DNA of 64,000 nucleotides from Halarsenatibacter silvermanii (GCF_900103135.1 NZ_FNGO01000012.1:1-64000), one strand, 5' to 3'. Positions 52,481 through 62,502 are shown, numbered from the stretch's first letter. Notes: generated from the sequence alone by a model not told the origin. Numbers and translations: made by a program.

Positions 52481-53818
52481 ATGAGGCCAGCTGATCCCAT
52501 AGAGTATTTTAATTCATTTCCATTGTTTGGGCAGGAAGAAGGATTCAAACCCGGACTTGAGAGGGTTGAATTGCTCTTAAGAGAACTTGATTACAATTAC
52601 AGGTCTGTAAATTATATTCATGTGGCCGGCAGCAATGGTAAAGGCTCAACGATTGCCATGCTGGAAAGCATTTATTTATCTTCAGGATATTCAGTTGGCA
52701 GATTTATTTCGCCTCATATCGAAGATTTTGAGGAGAGAATTAGATTCGATGGTGAGAATATATCTAGCAGTGAACTTTCGCTGCTGGCGGAAAAAATAGA
52801 TGAAGTTGTCTCCTGTGAGAGGTTTTGGAAGGATATTGGCAGGCCTACTTTTTTTGAAGTGCTCACAGCAGCAGCTTTGTTACATTTTTCTTATAAACAG
52901 CCGGATATTGCTATCCTGGAGACAGGTTTGGGGGGCAGGCTTGATGCAACAAATGTCATTAAATCTCCGCTTGCCTGTGTCATAACAAATATAGATTATG
53001 AACATACAGAACACCTGGGTGAAACTTTGCAGGAAATAGCAGCTGAAAAAGCAGGTATCATAAAGCCTGGGGCTGTGGTTATAACAGGAGAGTCAAAAAA
53101 AGGAGCTTTAGATACGATTACAGAAAAATCTTCGAAAGAGGGGGCTCCGCTTTTTTTAAGCGAAGACTATTTTGAAATCAGTAACTGGCAGGAAAATCTT
53201 AATCATCAAAAATTTGATCTGATTCGAGGCGGAGACAGCTATTCTTTTGAGCTGGAACTGATGGGGAAATATCAGTTAAAAAATGCTTCTGTGGCCTGTA
53301 CTACCGTCAAAGCACTCGATTTTGTTTTTCCTGTTACAGCTGATGAGATGGAGGAGGGACTGAGAGAAGTTAGCTGGCCCGGGCGATTGGAAGTGCTGAG
53401 GTCTGATCCTCCTTTGATAGTTGATGGCAGTCATACACCTGCCGGAATTAGATTTCTCAAAGGATTCATCAACAGAAATTTTTCGAGTTTAGAGCAGGCT
53501 ACCATTATTTTATCGGTTCTGCAGGACAAGAGAATAATGGAAATGCTGGAAGTGATCAGGAATATTGATATTAATCTTAAAATAGTCATGACCTCTAGTT
53601 CTTCTCAAAGAGCTTTACAGGCAGAGGACTTCATTGAAAAACCCTATGATAAATTGACTGTATCTGAACATGAAAGCCTTATTGAAACTATTGAGGAACA
53701 TTTGAAACAGCAGGGAAATCATGAGCTTGTATGTATTACAGGTTCTCTTTACAGCGTTCTTGAGATCAAAAATGCTTTTCGAAAAAATTTAATCCAGATT
53801 GATGAGGGGGCTCAATAA
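52481..53818 (+). CDS. folC: Folylpolyglutamate synthase / dihydrofolate synthase
   Basis: 445 residues. Adds glutamate to folates. IHVAGSNGKGSTIAML is the ATP loop (about 47-62), followed by FISPHIEDFEERIR, FFEVLTAAAL, ILETGLGGRLDATNV and the Mur-ligase type C-terminal domain with WPGRLEVL and VDGSHTPAGI. ATG follows AAGGTGCAGGTG. The SPOR protein gene starts immediately at the next base. Confidence 0.93.
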   Translation: MRPADPIEYFNSFPLFGQEEGFKPGLERVELLLRELDYNYRSVNYIHVAGSNGKGSTIAMLESIYLSSGYSVGRFISPHIEDFEERIRFDGENISSSELSLLAEKIDEVVSCERFWKDIGRPTFFEVLTAAALLHFSYKQPDIAILETGLGGRLDATNVIKSPLACVITNIDYEHTEHLGETLQEIAAEKAGIIKPGAVVITGESKKGALDTITEKSSKEGAPLFLSEDYFEISNWQENLNHQKFDLIRGGDSYSFELELMGKYQLKNASVACTTVKALDFVFPVTADEMEEGLREVSWPGRLEVLRSDPPLIVDGSHTPAGIRFLKGFINRNFSSLEQATIILSVLQDKRIMEMLEVIRNIDINLKIVMTSSSSQRALQAEDFIEKPYDKLTVSEHESLIETIEEHLKQQGNHELVCITGSLYSVLEIKNAFRKNLIQIDEGAQ

Positions 53819-54343
53819 ATGAGATTTCTCCCCGGCCAGGAAGAAGGAGCTTTAAAATTTGTCGCACTTTTATTGATAGTTTCACTCGCAGCTGTATATG
53901 CAGGTTTCAGAATTGGAAACACATTTTTTGCCAGACGGATGGGCGGCGAGGAGACAGTAGAGGTTGAAGAGGGCACTGTACCTCCAGAGGAAGACTTTGA
54001 AGAAGATGTCATGGAGCAGACTGAGGACGAAGATTTGATCGATCTGGAAGAGGCTCCTGAAACAGAAGAAGATATTCAGGAAGGTATAGAGGAAGATGAT
54101 GCTCCAGAAGATATCGAAATAGATAGAGAAGCCAATTTTCTCGTGCAGGTGGGAGCATTTGGTTATGAAGAAAGCGCTGAAGAAAAGGCAGAGGAGTTGA
54201 GAGAAAATGGGTATCCTGCCTTTGTATCCAGCAGGGAACCTTATAGAGTTCAGGTCGTAGGTGGAGATACTCGAGAGGAGGCTGAAGAATTGGCCGATCA
54301 ATTGATCGAAGAGGGATATGAAGCCTTCGTGCACGGACAGTAA
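53819..54343 (+). CDS. SPOR-domain membrane protein
   Basis: 174 residues. N-terminal cytoplasmic tail, one membrane helix (about 15-35), a very acidic linker (about 43-100, mostly Glu and Asp), and a C-terminal SPOR domain (NFLVQVGAFGYEESAEEKA, FVSSREPYRVQVVGG). SPOR domains bind stripped glycan strands at division sites. The acidic linker is extreme and fits the general acidity of this proteome. Start ATG directly abuts the folC stop; the site GGGGG is inside folC. Confidence 0.87.
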   Translation: MRFLPGQEEGALKFVALLLIVSLAAVYAGFRIGNTFFARRMGGEETVEVEEGTVPPEEDFEEDVMEQTEDEDLIDLEEAPETEEDIQEGIEEDDAPEDIEIDREANFLVQVGAFGYEESAEEKAEELRENGYPAFVSSREPYRVQVVGGDTREEAEELADQLIEEGYEAFVHGQ

Positions 54344-54402
54344 ATACACTGAATTTCAATCGAGGATTTAGTTTTTAATTCATTATTTAAAGAGGTGATA
54401 GG

Positions 54403-55740
54403 ATGCTCGGCTTATTTAAAAATAAGACAAAAGGTGTTCATCCTCCAGAAAATAAGCATCTCAGTGCCGACAGTCAGCTGGAAAAGCCATCGCCGCCAGA
54501 AGAAGTAGCTGTGCCGATTCAGCAGCATATAGGGGCGCCTTTAGAACTCATGATTGAGAAAGGTGATGAAGTTAAAAAGGGCCAGAAATTGGCTGATAGT
54601 GAAGCTTTTGTGTCCGCCCCAGTTCACGCAACAATCAGTGGAGAAGTTAAATCAATAGAAAAAGTAGCCACTCCCTCAGGGGAAAAAGTTACTGCTGTAA
54701 GAATTACAGCTTCAGATTCAGATCAGCAGGAGGGCTTCTCCAAAATTGAGGTTGATGATTTTGATTCTGAAAACCCTTCCCCGTCAGCAATAAGAAATTG
54801 TGTTAGGGAAGCAGGCATCGCGGGGATGGGAGGAGCAATGTTTCCCACACATGTAAAATTATCTGTTCCTGAGGATAAGGAAATCGATCATTTCATCCTT
54901 AATGGAGCTGAATGTGAACCTTATTTGACTGTGGATCACCGCATGATGGTTGAAAAAAGCAAAAAAATACTCAGAGGTTTTGAACTTCTGATGAAAGCAG
55001 TAGAAGTTGAGAAGGGCATAATAGCTATAGAAGAAAACAAGCCTGATGCGATAAAGACCATGAGAAACCTGGTATCTGATAAAAAAGAGATAAAGGTGGA
55101 AGTTTTACCCAGCAAATATCCTCAGGGCGGAGAAACAGTATTAATAAAAACCCTCCTGAACCGGGAGGTCCCTGTTGATGGTCTGCCTTTAGATGTGGGA
55201 GTTATTGTTAACAATGTAGCAACAGCCTCTGCAGTTGCAGATGCAGTAGATCGAAGAAAACCCATGATAGAAAGACCACTAACTGTCACCGGAAAAGGAG
55301 TGAATAATCCCGGCAACTACATTGTCCCCATAGGTACCCCCATAAATGAGATCATCAGTCTGGCCGGAGTCTATGCTGAAGGCCCGGGGAAAGTTATAGC
55401 CGGAGGTCCTATGCTGGGAAAATCCATAGCTGAAATACAGGCTCCTGTAGTTAAGGGAACAAGTGGTGTTTTGGTTCTTCGAAAAGAAGAGGTAGAAAAA
55501 TACGATCCTGATCCCTGTATAAAGTGTGCAAGGTGCGTAGATGCCTGTCCCTGTGATTTGATGCCGCTAAACCTGTCCAAATATGCCAGAAAAGAAAAAG
55601 TGGAAAAACTGGATGAATATAAGGTGAGCAACTGTATAGAATGTGGCTCCTGTTCCTATATATGTCCAGCTCAAAGACCACTGGTTCATTACATCAGACT
55701 GGGTAAAGCACAGTTAAACGAACAACAACAGTCGGAATAA
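54403..55740 (+). CDS. rnfC: Rnf complex subunit RnfC
   Basis: 445 residues. Rnf couples ferredoxin:NAD+ electron transfer to Na+ or H+ export. RnfC binds NADH/FMN and two 4Fe-4S clusters: AGMGGAMFPTHVKL, LNGAECEPYLTVDHRMM, then CIKCARCVDACPCDLMP and CIECGSCSYICPAQRP. N-terminal HPPENK and lipoyl-like segment are present. ATG follows AGAGGTGATAGG. First of six contiguous rnf genes in the C-D-G-E-A-B order used by acetogens and clostridia. Confidence 0.95.
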   Translation: MLGLFKNKTKGVHPPENKHLSADSQLEKPSPPEEVAVPIQQHIGAPLELMIEKGDEVKKGQKLADSEAFVSAPVHATISGEVKSIEKVATPSGEKVTAVRITASDSDQQEGFSKIEVDDFDSENPSPSAIRNCVREAGIAGMGGAMFPTHVKLSVPEDKEIDHFILNGAECEPYLTVDHRMMVEKSKKILRGFELLMKAVEVEKGIIAIEENKPDAIKTMRNLVSDKKEIKVEVLPSKYPQGGETVLIKTLLNREVPVDGLPLDVGVIVNNVATASAVADAVDRRKPMIERPLTVTGKGVNNPGNYIVPIGTPINEIISLAGVYAEGPGKVIAGGPMLGKSIAEIQAPVVKGTSGVLVLRKEEVEKYDPDPCIKCARCVDACPCDLMPLNLSKYARKEKVEKLDEYKVSNCIECGSCSYICPAQRPLVHYIRLGKAQLNEQQQSE

Positions 55741-55755
55741 GGAGGATTTTGTGAA

Positions 55756-56664
55756 ATGAATTCCGAAGATCTCGTTATTTCATCTTCACCTCATGTAAGG
55801 GATGAAGAAACTGTTCTGGGAATAATGTGGAAAGTTGTGCTGGCCTTGATACCAGCCACTGCCTGGGCTTCTTACTTTTTTGGGACTCAAACGCTGTCTA
55901 TTGTGGGAGTTTGCATAGTTGTTTGTACCGCATCAGAGTACGTGTTTCAAAAAATTAGAGGGACCGAGATAACTATTAGTGATGGCAGTGCGGTGCTTAC
56001 CGGTTTACTTCTGGCGCTGACCCTTCCCCCTGCTATACCCCTCTGGACAGCTGCTATTGGCGCTTTTGTTTCTATAATACTGGGCAAGCAGGTTTTTGGA
56101 GGGCTGGGTAGCAATCCTTTCAATCCAGCTCTTGTGGGAAGAGCTTTTATTACTGCTTCATATCCGGTTATCATGACCACCTGGACTGTAGATGGCGAAA
56201 CAATGGCGACTCCGCTGGCTCAGTATGCTGATGGTGTGAGGCCTGAATACTGGGATCTATTTATTGGAAATGTGGCCGGTTCTCTGGGGGAGACTTCAGC
56301 CTTTTTCCTGCTATTGGGAGCTGCCTATCTGATATATTCCGGAGTGCTTAACTGGCGAATACCTGCAGGAATGATAGTCACTGTGATGGTCTTTACAGGC
56401 ATTATCGGCCATGATCCTTTATTTCATCTGCTGGCCGGCAGTTTGATATTGGGAGCGTTTTATATGGCTACAGATATGGTAACGACTCCGGTAACACCCC
56501 GGGGGCGCTGGATTTTTGGCATAGGAGCAGGTTTTTTGGTTGTGCTTATACGAGTCTGGGGCGGGTACGAAGAGGGAGTTATGTATGCGATTCTCTTGAT
56601 GAATATGACAGTTCCTCTTGTAGATAGATTCTCCAGACCTAAAAGCTTAGGGGAGGTGGAATAA
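55756..56664 (+). CDS. rnfD: Rnf complex subunit RnfD
   Basis: 302 residues, nine or ten membrane helices. SSPHVRDEETVLGIMWKV at the N-terminus and FNPALVGRAFITASYP are typical; the flavin-attachment region is YMATDMVTTPVTPRGR, where a Thr carries covalent FMN in relatives. ATG after AAGGAGGATTTTGTGAA. It shares its final base region with rnfG (1-base overlap). Confidence 0.94.
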   Translation: MNSEDLVISSSPHVRDEETVLGIMWKVVLALIPATAWASYFFGTQTLSIVGVCIVVCTASEYVFQKIRGTEITISDGSAVLTGLLLALTLPPAIPLWTAAIGAFVSIILGKQVFGGLGSNPFNPALVGRAFITASYPVIMTTWTVDGETMATPLAQYADGVRPEYWDLFIGNVAGSLGETSAFFLLLGAAYLIYSGVLNWRIPAGMIVTVMVFTGIIGHDPLFHLLAGSLILGAFYMATDMVTTPVTPRGRWIFGIGAGFLVVLIRVWGGYEEGVMYAILLMNMTVPLVDRFSRPKSLGEVE

Positions 56665-57227
56665 TGGCTGATAAAAGAGCGTCTATAAAAAGGTTGATCA
56701 TTACTTTAACCTTTATTGGTGCTTTTGGTTCTTTGTTCCTGGCCTTTGTTTTTAGTTGGACTAACCCTTATATCCTCGAGCATGAAGCTCGAGCCAGAGA
56801 GGAAGCAATTTTTACTTGTCTTCCAGGGTCAGTCGACTATGAAGAGGAAGAGATAGATGATCATACTTTTTATACAGGAATCGATGAGCATGAACAAAGA
56901 GTGGGTATAGCAGTCGAGTACAGTGTGGCTGGGTATCAGGGGTTTGTAGATGTTATGGTCGGAGTTGATCCTGAAGCAGGAGAAGTAATAGGAGCTCATG
57001 TATTAAATCACGAAGAAACTCCCGGGTTGGGAGCGCGAATTACTGAAGATGAATTTTTGGATAATTTCCGCGATCTGCCCGTAGGAGATTACGAGGTTGT
57101 AGACAGCCCAGAAGAAGAACGTGAAATAGAAGGAATTGCTGGAGCTACGATCTCGGCAGAGGCAGTTAAAGAAGCAGTTTCCGAAGCCGGTGAACTTATT
57201 ATGGAAAATTACGGGGGTGGGAATTAG
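56664..57227 (+). CDS. rnfG: Rnf complex subunit RnfG
   Basis: 187 residues. One N-terminal membrane helix (about 12-33), then an extracytoplasmic FMN-binding domain. EETPGLGARITEDEF and IAGATISAEAVKEAV are conserved; the Thr in GAT is the covalent flavin site. Start ATG follows GGGGAGGTGG. Single-base overlap with both neighbours. Confidence 0.93.
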   Translation: MADKRASIKRLIITLTFIGAFGSLFLAFVFSWTNPYILEHEARAREEAIFTCLPGSVDYEEEEIDDHTFYTGIDEHEQRVGIAVEYSVAGYQGFVDVMVGVDPEAGEVIGAHVLNHEETPGLGARITEDEFLDNFRDLPVGDYEVVDSPEEEREIEGIAGATISAEAVKEAVSEAGELIMENYGGGN

Positions 57228-57835
57228 TGAAAGGCTTAATATCTATATTTCGCAACGGGCTTTGGGCCGAGAACCCTGTTTTTAAGCTTGTTTTAGGCCT
57301 GTGCCCTGCTCTGGCAGTTACAAATACTGTTGAAAACGGTTTTGCCATGGGGCTTGCTACCTCTTTTGTGTTGATATCTTCAGAAATTGTAATTTCTTTA
57401 ATTCGAGACTATATACCGGATGACGTAAGAATACCGAGTTTTATTTTAGTTATAGTAATTTTTGTTACATTTACCGATTATTTTTTGGCCGCGTTTTTCC
57501 CTGGAATTTCAGATGCTCTTTCACTTTTTATCCCCCTGATTGTAACCAATTGTCTAATAATGGGTAGATCAGAGGCTTTTGCATCCAGAAATCCTCTTCA
57601 CAAATCAATAACTGATGGCATAGGAATGGGTATAGGCTTTACCTGGGTTCTGGTAGTTCTCAGTGCGATCAGAGAAATTTTAGGTATGGGAACTTTTCTT
57701 GGTATGGATATTATGGGAGCTGAATATCCGCAGATGATAATTATGATTTTACCCAGCGGTGCTTTTCTTACTCTGGGGCTTATGGTCGGCATTATAAAAG
57801 TAATCGATAGAAAGGTGGGGGCTCAAAATGATTGA
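57227..57835 (+). CDS. rnfE: Rnf complex subunit RnfE
   Basis: 202 residues, six membrane helices. ENPVFKLVLGLCPALAVTN is the signature N-terminal part; the Cys in GLCPALAVT and in VTNCLIMGR are the pair thought to bind an Fe-S cluster within the membrane with RnfA. Starts with GTG at 57227, overlapping the rnfG stop; ends overlapping rnfA by 8 bases. Confidence 0.94.
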   Translation: MKGLISIFRNGLWAENPVFKLVLGLCPALAVTNTVENGFAMGLATSFVLISSEIVISLIRDYIPDDVRIPSFILVIVIFVTFTDYFLAAFFPGISDALSLFIPLIVTNCLIMGRSEAFASRNPLHKSITDGIGMGIGFTWVLVVLSAIREILGMGTFLGMDIMGAEYPQMIIMILPSGAFLTLGLMVGIIKVIDRKVGAQND

Positions 57836-58418
57836 ATTTGAACATCTAATATTTCTTTTTATTGGTACAGTATTAGTAAATAACTTTGTCCTCATTCAAT
57901 TTTTGGGGATATGCCCCTTTTTGGGAGTATCCTCTTATGTAGAAACAGCTTTTAATATGGGACTTGCTACAACTTTTGTAATGACCATGACGGCCTTTAT
58001 AGTCTATCTGGTCAACACTTTCATACTGGAAGCATTAAATCTGGTTTTTTTGCAGTACATGGCTTTCATCATAGTTATAGCTTCGCTGGTACAGCTTGTG
58101 GAAATGGTGATAAGATATGTAAGTCCAGTTCTTTATAAAGCTCTGGGAATTTATCTGCCTCTCATCACTACAAATTGTGCCATAATGGGTATGGCCTTGA
58201 TGATTCCACTTGAAGGTTATGGGTTTATAGAAAGTGTGGTTTTTGGCTTTGCAGCAGGAGTGGGTTTCACATTGGCAATAGTCCTGATAGCAGGGTTGAG
58301 AGAAAAACTGCAGTTTGAAGATGTACCAGAAAGTCTGCAGGGTGTACCTATAACTTTAATAATGGCCGGAATAATGGGACTGGCATTTATGGGCTTTGCT
58401 GGCATGATCACTGTTTAA
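57828..58418 (+). CDS. rnfA: Rnf complex subunit RnfA
   Basis: 196 residues, six membrane helices, paralogue of RnfE in inverted topology. NNFVLIQFLGICPFLGVS and LPLITTNCAIMGMAL carry the Cys pair for the intramembrane cluster. ATG 57828 overlaps rnfE and follows AAAGGTGGGGG. Normal length. Confidence 0.95.
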   Translation: MIEFEHLIFLFIGTVLVNNFVLIQFLGICPFLGVSSYVETAFNMGLATTFVMTMTAFIVYLVNTFILEALNLVFLQYMAFIIVIASLVQLVEMVIRYVSPVLYKALGIYLPLITTNCAIMGMALMIPLEGYGFIESVVFGFAAGVGFTLAIVLIAGLREKLQFEDVPESLQGVPITLIMAGIMGLAFMGFAGMITV

Positions 58419-58437
58419 ACAAGGAGGTTATAACAGG

Positions 58438-59430
58438 ATGGATTCTCTTTTTATATATTCCTTAGCAAGTATGGGCGGTATAGCGGCTATACTTGCTGCT
58501 GGTCTGGGCATTGCTTCCAGAAAGTTTGAAGTGGAGACAGACCCCAAAGTTGACGCGGTGAACGAAGCTTTACCCGGGGCCAATTGTGGTGCCTGTGGAT
58601 ATGCTGGCTGTGACGGTTTTGCCGAAGCAGTCGTTCAGGGGGAGGCTCCGGCGGCCGGATGTCCGGTAGGAGGAGAAGAAACAGCTGGTGCTATAGCTGA
58701 CATTTTGGATATTGAAGCAGAGAGTTCAGAACGAGAAGTTGCCCAGCTTTTATGTCAGGGTGGTCTTGAAGAAGCAGCCAGATCAGCAAGTTATGAAGGC
58801 ATCAATAGCTGTCGGGCAGCAAGTCAAATCAACACCCTGGAAAAAGAATGCATTTACGGCTGCATAGGTTATGGTGATTGTAGGGAAGTCTGTGATTTTG
58901 GGGCAATAAAAATGAACGAGAATGGTCTGCCGGTTGTCGATGAAGAATCCTGTACTGCCTGTCGTGAATGTGTAAATGTTTGTCCTCATGATTTGTTTAT
59001 TCTCAGGCCAGTTTCCGATAAAAACCATATAAGATGCATGTCCAACGACCCGGGCAAAGAAGTCAATAAAATTTGCCAGGTAGGCTGCATAGCCTGCCAG
59101 CAGTGTGTAAAAGTTTGTCCCGTAGATGCCATTGAAATGGAAGATGATCTTGCGGTTTTAGATTATGAAAAATGTATTAATTGTGGACTCTGTGCTGAGG
59201 CCTGTCCCAAGGATGTTATTGAATTTAGCGGGAAAAAAATATCTGAAATTGAAATTACAGAGAATTGTATTGGCTGTACCCGTTGTGCTCAGGAATGCCC
59301 GGTTGATGCTATAAGCGGTGAAGCAAAAGAAAAACATGAGATTGATGACGAAAAATGCGTTGAATGTGGAATATGTTACGAGGTTTGTCCTGCTGAGGGG
59401 GCTATTGTCAGGGAACTTAAAGGGCAGTGA
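58438..59430 (+). CDS. rnfB: Rnf complex subunit RnfB, multi-cluster ferredoxin
   Basis: 330 residues. N-terminal membrane helix, then NCGACGYAGCDGFAEAV (Fe-S domain), and six ferredoxin-type Cys groups: CIYGCIGYGDC, CTACRECVNVC, CIACQQCVKVC, CINCGLCAEAC, CIGCTRCAQEC, CVECGICYEVC. The long firmicute form, unlike the two-cluster E. coli RsxB; it takes electrons from ferredoxin. ATG follows AAGGAGG. Last rnf gene. Confidence 0.95.
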   Translation: MDSLFIYSLASMGGIAAILAAGLGIASRKFEVETDPKVDAVNEALPGANCGACGYAGCDGFAEAVVQGEAPAAGCPVGGEETAGAIADILDIEAESSEREVAQLLCQGGLEEAARSASYEGINSCRAASQINTLEKECIYGCIGYGDCREVCDFGAIKMNENGLPVVDEESCTACRECVNVCPHDLFILRPVSDKNHIRCMSNDPGKEVNKICQVGCIACQQCVKVCPVDAIEMEDDLAVLDYEKCINCGLCAEACPKDVIEFSGKKISEIEITENCIGCTRCAQECPVDAISGEAKEKHEIDDEKCVECGICYEVCPAEGAIVRELKGQ

Positions 59431-59537
59431 TAGTTTTGACAGCATGGACAAAAAGATAAATAAATGATACAATGTTAATGATTGAAAAATCACTGATTAT
59501 AATAAGTGTTTTTATTAGGATCGAGGTGAGAGATTTT

Positions 59538-60065
59538 ATGCGCAGTAACAGGACGAGGTATGTATGTCTGGTTGGGCTTTTAATATCTATCGGCCTTGTT
59601 CTTCACATAGTTGAAAGTCTGATTCCCATGAGTTATATTGTACCGGGAGCAAAAATGGGGCTGGCCAATATAGCAAGTCTTCTGGGAATGGTCATTTTTG
59701 GATTTAAAGTGGGTTTTCTGGTTTTATTCTTTCGGATTGTTCTGGGGTCAGTAATAGCAGGAACTTTCCTATCCTTCAATTTTATGATGAGTTTCAGCGG
59801 CGGAGTGCTTGGATTTCTATTGATGGGATTGGTTTATTATTTTGCTTCGGATTATTTCAGTATAATTGGGGTTAGCATCGTGGGTGCTTTATTCCATAAT
59901 GTTGGACAGATCTTTACCGCCATGTATATAATAAGCAATTTCGGGCTGGTTTATTATCTGCCATATCTCGCTTTGCTGGCAATTCCTGCTGGATTGGGTA
60001 TAGGACTCACAGTTGATTTCACCTGGAATTATCTTTTCTATAGTCCTTTGAGGGGAAAAGCATGA
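59538..60065 (+). CDS. Gx transporter family protein (heptaprenyl diphosphate synthase component I-like)
   Basis: 175 residues, five or six membrane helices, ECF S-component-like. ALVxSIGLVLHIVESLIP-type start (LLISIGLVLHIVESLIP), GAKMGLANIASLLGM and SFSGGVLGFLLMG identify the family once called heptaprenyl diphosphate synthase component I. Substrate unknown. ATG 59538 follows GAGGTGAGAG; an upstream frame start at 59472 lacks a site. maf overlaps its stop. Confidence 0.87.
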   Translation: MRSNRTRYVCLVGLLISIGLVLHIVESLIPMSYIVPGAKMGLANIASLLGMVIFGFKVGFLVLFFRIVLGSVIAGTFLSFNFMMSFSGGVLGFLLMGLVYYFASDYFSIIGVSIVGALFHNVGQIFTAMYIISNFGLVYYLPYLALLAIPAGLGIGLTVDFTWNYLFYSPLRGKA

Positions 60066-60676
60066 AAGATATTAAATTTGTGCTGGCTTCTAAGTCTCCC
60101 CGGCGCAGACAACTGCTTTCCCGCCTTGATTTAAATTTTGAAGTTTACCCCAGCCAGGTAGATGAGAGCAAATATTCTAATGAAAACCCCCGGGAACATG
60201 TGATGAAGCTGGCAGAAATGAAAGCGAAAGAAGTTTTTGATGATTTTAATTCGAAAAGGGTTTTAGTTTTAGCCGCGGATACGATCGTGTCATTTAAGGA
60301 GGAAATACTGGAAAAACCAGAATCTCTAGAAGAAGCTGAAAATATGTTGGAGCGATTGAGAGGCAGCGAACATGAAGTAATAACCGGGATTTGCTTGCTG
60401 GAGAAAAATGGGCAGGATTACTCAACAATTATTGACTTTGAAACTACCGAGGTTTTTATGAGAGATTTTTCTAAGGATGAGCTAAAAGGATATATTAATT
60501 CGCATGAGCCTCTGGGGAAAGCGGGAGCATATGCTATTCAGGGGCTGGGGAGTTTGCTGGTCAAAAAAATTGATGGTTCTTATTTTAATGTAGTAGGTCT
60601 TCCGCTTAGCCTGCTGGGAGAGAAACTCTCAGACAGGGGATTAGGAATATTAGAGTATCAAATTTATTCTTCCTGA
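60062..60676 (+). CDS. maf: Maf-family nucleotide pyrophosphatase
   Basis: 204 residues. Hydrolyses dTTP/UTP or modified nucleotides. Seen: ASKSPRRRQLLSRL at the N-terminus, AADTIVSFKEEILEKP, EHEVITGICL, and the C-terminal GKAGAYAIQGLGSLLV. ATG overlaps the previous stop by 4 bases. Part of the common maf-radC-mreBCD order of Firmicutes. Confidence 0.94.
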   Translation: MKDIKFVLASKSPRRRQLLSRLDLNFEVYPSQVDESKYSNENPREHVMKLAEMKAKEVFDDFNSKRVLVLAADTIVSFKEEILEKPESLEEAENMLERLRGSEHEVITGICLLEKNGQDYSTIIDFETTEVFMRDFSKDELKGYINSHEPLGKAGAYAIQGLGSLLVKKIDGSYFNVVGLPLSLLGEKLSDRGLGILEYQIYSS

Positions 60677-60698
60677 TTATGAACGGATTGGAGGACAA

Positions 60699-61391
60699 AT
60701 GAGCAAATACAAACATCATACAGTAAAAGAAATGCCGGTTGAGGAAAGACCGAGAGAAAAGCTGCAGCGGCATGGAGCCAAATTTCTTTCCAGTAGTGAA
60801 ATTCTGGCTTTGCTGCTGGGCAGCGGAAACAAAAAGAGAACAGCTGTGGAGTTGAGTTCGGATTTACTCTGTGAACTCGGAGGTTTATCAGAATTAAACA
60901 AAGCTGGCATGAGAGAACTTCAGGAATTTTGTGGCATCGGTTCCGCTAAGTCAGCCAGGATCATCGGTGCAGTCGAGCTGGGTAGAAGAATTCAGGCTCA
61001 AAGCAGCCAGAAAAGATCATATCTATCTTCGTCCAGTACTGCTGCCAGCTTTTTGATCCCGAAAATTGCTTATCTGGATCAGGAAGTAAGTATGTTATTA
61101 ATGCTTGATTCAAATAATGGTTTAATAAAATCTGAAGAGTTGAGCCGGGGCAGCCTCAATCAAACCATTTTACATCCCAGAGAAGTTTTTAAAAAAGCTG
61201 TTAAGGCTAATGCAGCCGGAATCATCCTGGCTCATAATCATCCCTGCGGCAGACCTGTCCCCACCAAAAATGACATTAAGTTCACAGAAAAAATATTTGA
61301 AATTGGTGAGATGATGGGCATACCTCTACTTGATCATATTATAGTTGGGGGAAACGATTATACAAGTTTAAAAGAAGAAGATGTAATATAG
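60699..61391 (+). CDS. radC: RadC-family JAB domain protein
   Basis: 230 residues. N-terminal helix-hairpin-helix part (FCGIGSAKSARIIGAVELG) and C-terminal JAB/MPN domain with AHNHPCGRPVPTKNDI, giving the HxH...D metal site. The usual HNHPSG has Cys in place of Ser here. Despite the name its DNA repair role is unproven. ATG follows TTGGAGGACAA. Precedes mreB. Confidence 0.92.
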   Translation: MSKYKHHTVKEMPVEERPREKLQRHGAKFLSSSEILALLLGSGNKKRTAVELSSDLLCELGGLSELNKAGMRELQEFCGIGSAKSARIIGAVELGRRIQAQSSQKRSYLSSSSTAASFLIPKIAYLDQEVSMLLMLDSNNGLIKSEELSRGSLNQTILHPREVFKKAVKANAAGIILAHNHPCGRPVPTKNDIKFTEKIFEIGEMMGIPLLDHIIVGGNDYTSLKEEDVI

Positions 61392-61461
61392 TCAATTTTA
61401 TTAAATTTTCAAGAAAATCAATATTGTGATAAATGGAATATAAGAAAGGTGGAAATTTATA

Positions 61462-62502
61462 ATGGCTTTTGATTTTTTGGGAGCACCCTTTTCTCGGGAT
61501 ATGGGGGTGGATCTGGGAACGGCTAATACTTTAGTTTTTGTAAAAGGAAAGGGAATCATAACCAGAGAACCCTCGGTAGTGGCTTTAAGAACGGAAAACA
61601 ATGAAGTCATGGCTGTGGGAAAAGAAGCTAAAAACATGATAGGAAGGACTCCTGGCAACATAGTAGCAGTGAGACCTATGAAAAACGGAGTGATTGCTGA
61701 TTTTGATGTAACTCATTCGATGCTGAGATATTTTATTACTCGAGCTCATAAAAGAACTCGCCTTGTGCGTCCCAGAATAATAGTCTGCGTTCCTTCCGGG
61801 GTTACCGAAGTTGAAAAGAGAGCTGTGCTTGATGCTGCCAAGCAGGCTGGAGCCCGTAAAGCATTTTTAATAGAAGAACCTATGGCTGCTGCTATAGGGG
61901 CAGAACTTCCGGTGAATGAACCAGCTGGCAGCATGATAGTCGATATTGGTGGTGGAACTACGGAAGTCGCAGTTATCAGCCTGGGAGGAATTGTTAGCAG
62001 TAAATCAATCAGAATCGGTGGAGATGAAATGGACGAAGCCCTTGTCCAGTATATAAAAAAGCATTACAATGTTATGATAGGTGAGCGCACAGCTGAAGAA
62101 GTAAAAACTGAAATTGCCACTGCTTATGCAGAAGGAGAAAAAATTGAAAAGGAAGTCCGGGGCAGGGATCTTGTTAGTGGCCTTCCTCGCAATCTGAATA
62201 TATCTACTGAAGAAGTAAGGAATGCTATTAAAGAACCAATTGCCAGTATTCTGGAAGCAGTCAAAATAACTCTGGAGAGAACACCTCCTGAACTATCATC
62301 TGATATTATGGATTTTGGTATAGTTTTAACCGGAGGCGGGGCACTTTTAAAAGGAATGGACAGGTTGATAGCAGAGGAAACTGAGATTCCAGTGCATCTC
62401 GCAGAAGAACCTCTGGACTGCGTGGTAAAAGGAACTGGAAAAGCTCTGGAAGAGATCGAGTCTCTGCAGAATGTTTTAATTTCTCCTAAAAAGATATCCT
62501 GA
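61462..62502 (+). CDS. mreB: Rod shape-determining protein MreB
   Basis: 346 residues. Bacterial actin that guides lateral wall synthesis. [48 protein letters not shown], and [16 protein letters not shown] form the full actin nucleotide site. ATG after AAGAAAGGTGG. First of mreBCD followed by PBP2: the elongasome operon, indicating a rod-shaped cell. Confidence 0.96.
   Translation: MAFDFLGAPFSRDMGVDLGTANTLVFVKGKGIITREPSVVALRTENNEVMAVGKEAKNMIGRTPGNIVAVRPMKNGVIADFDVTHSMLRYFITRAHKRTRLVRPRIIVCVPSGVTEVEKRAVLDAAKQAGARKAFLIEEPMAAAIGAELPVNEPAGSMIVDIGGGTTEVAVISLGGIVSSKSIRIGGDEMDEALVQYIKKHYNVMIGERTAEEVKTEIATAYAEGEKIEKEVRGRDLVSGLPRNLNISTEEVRNAIKEPIASILEAVKITLERTPPELSSDIMDFGIVLTGGGALLKGMDRLIAEETEIPVHLAEEPLDCVVKGTGKALEEIESLQNVLISPKKIS

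Noticed and set aside
53940-54120. GAG-rich stretch that could look like a TRAP site
   Set aside because: It is coding sequence for the Glu/Asp-rich linker of the SPOR protein; codon composition explains it.
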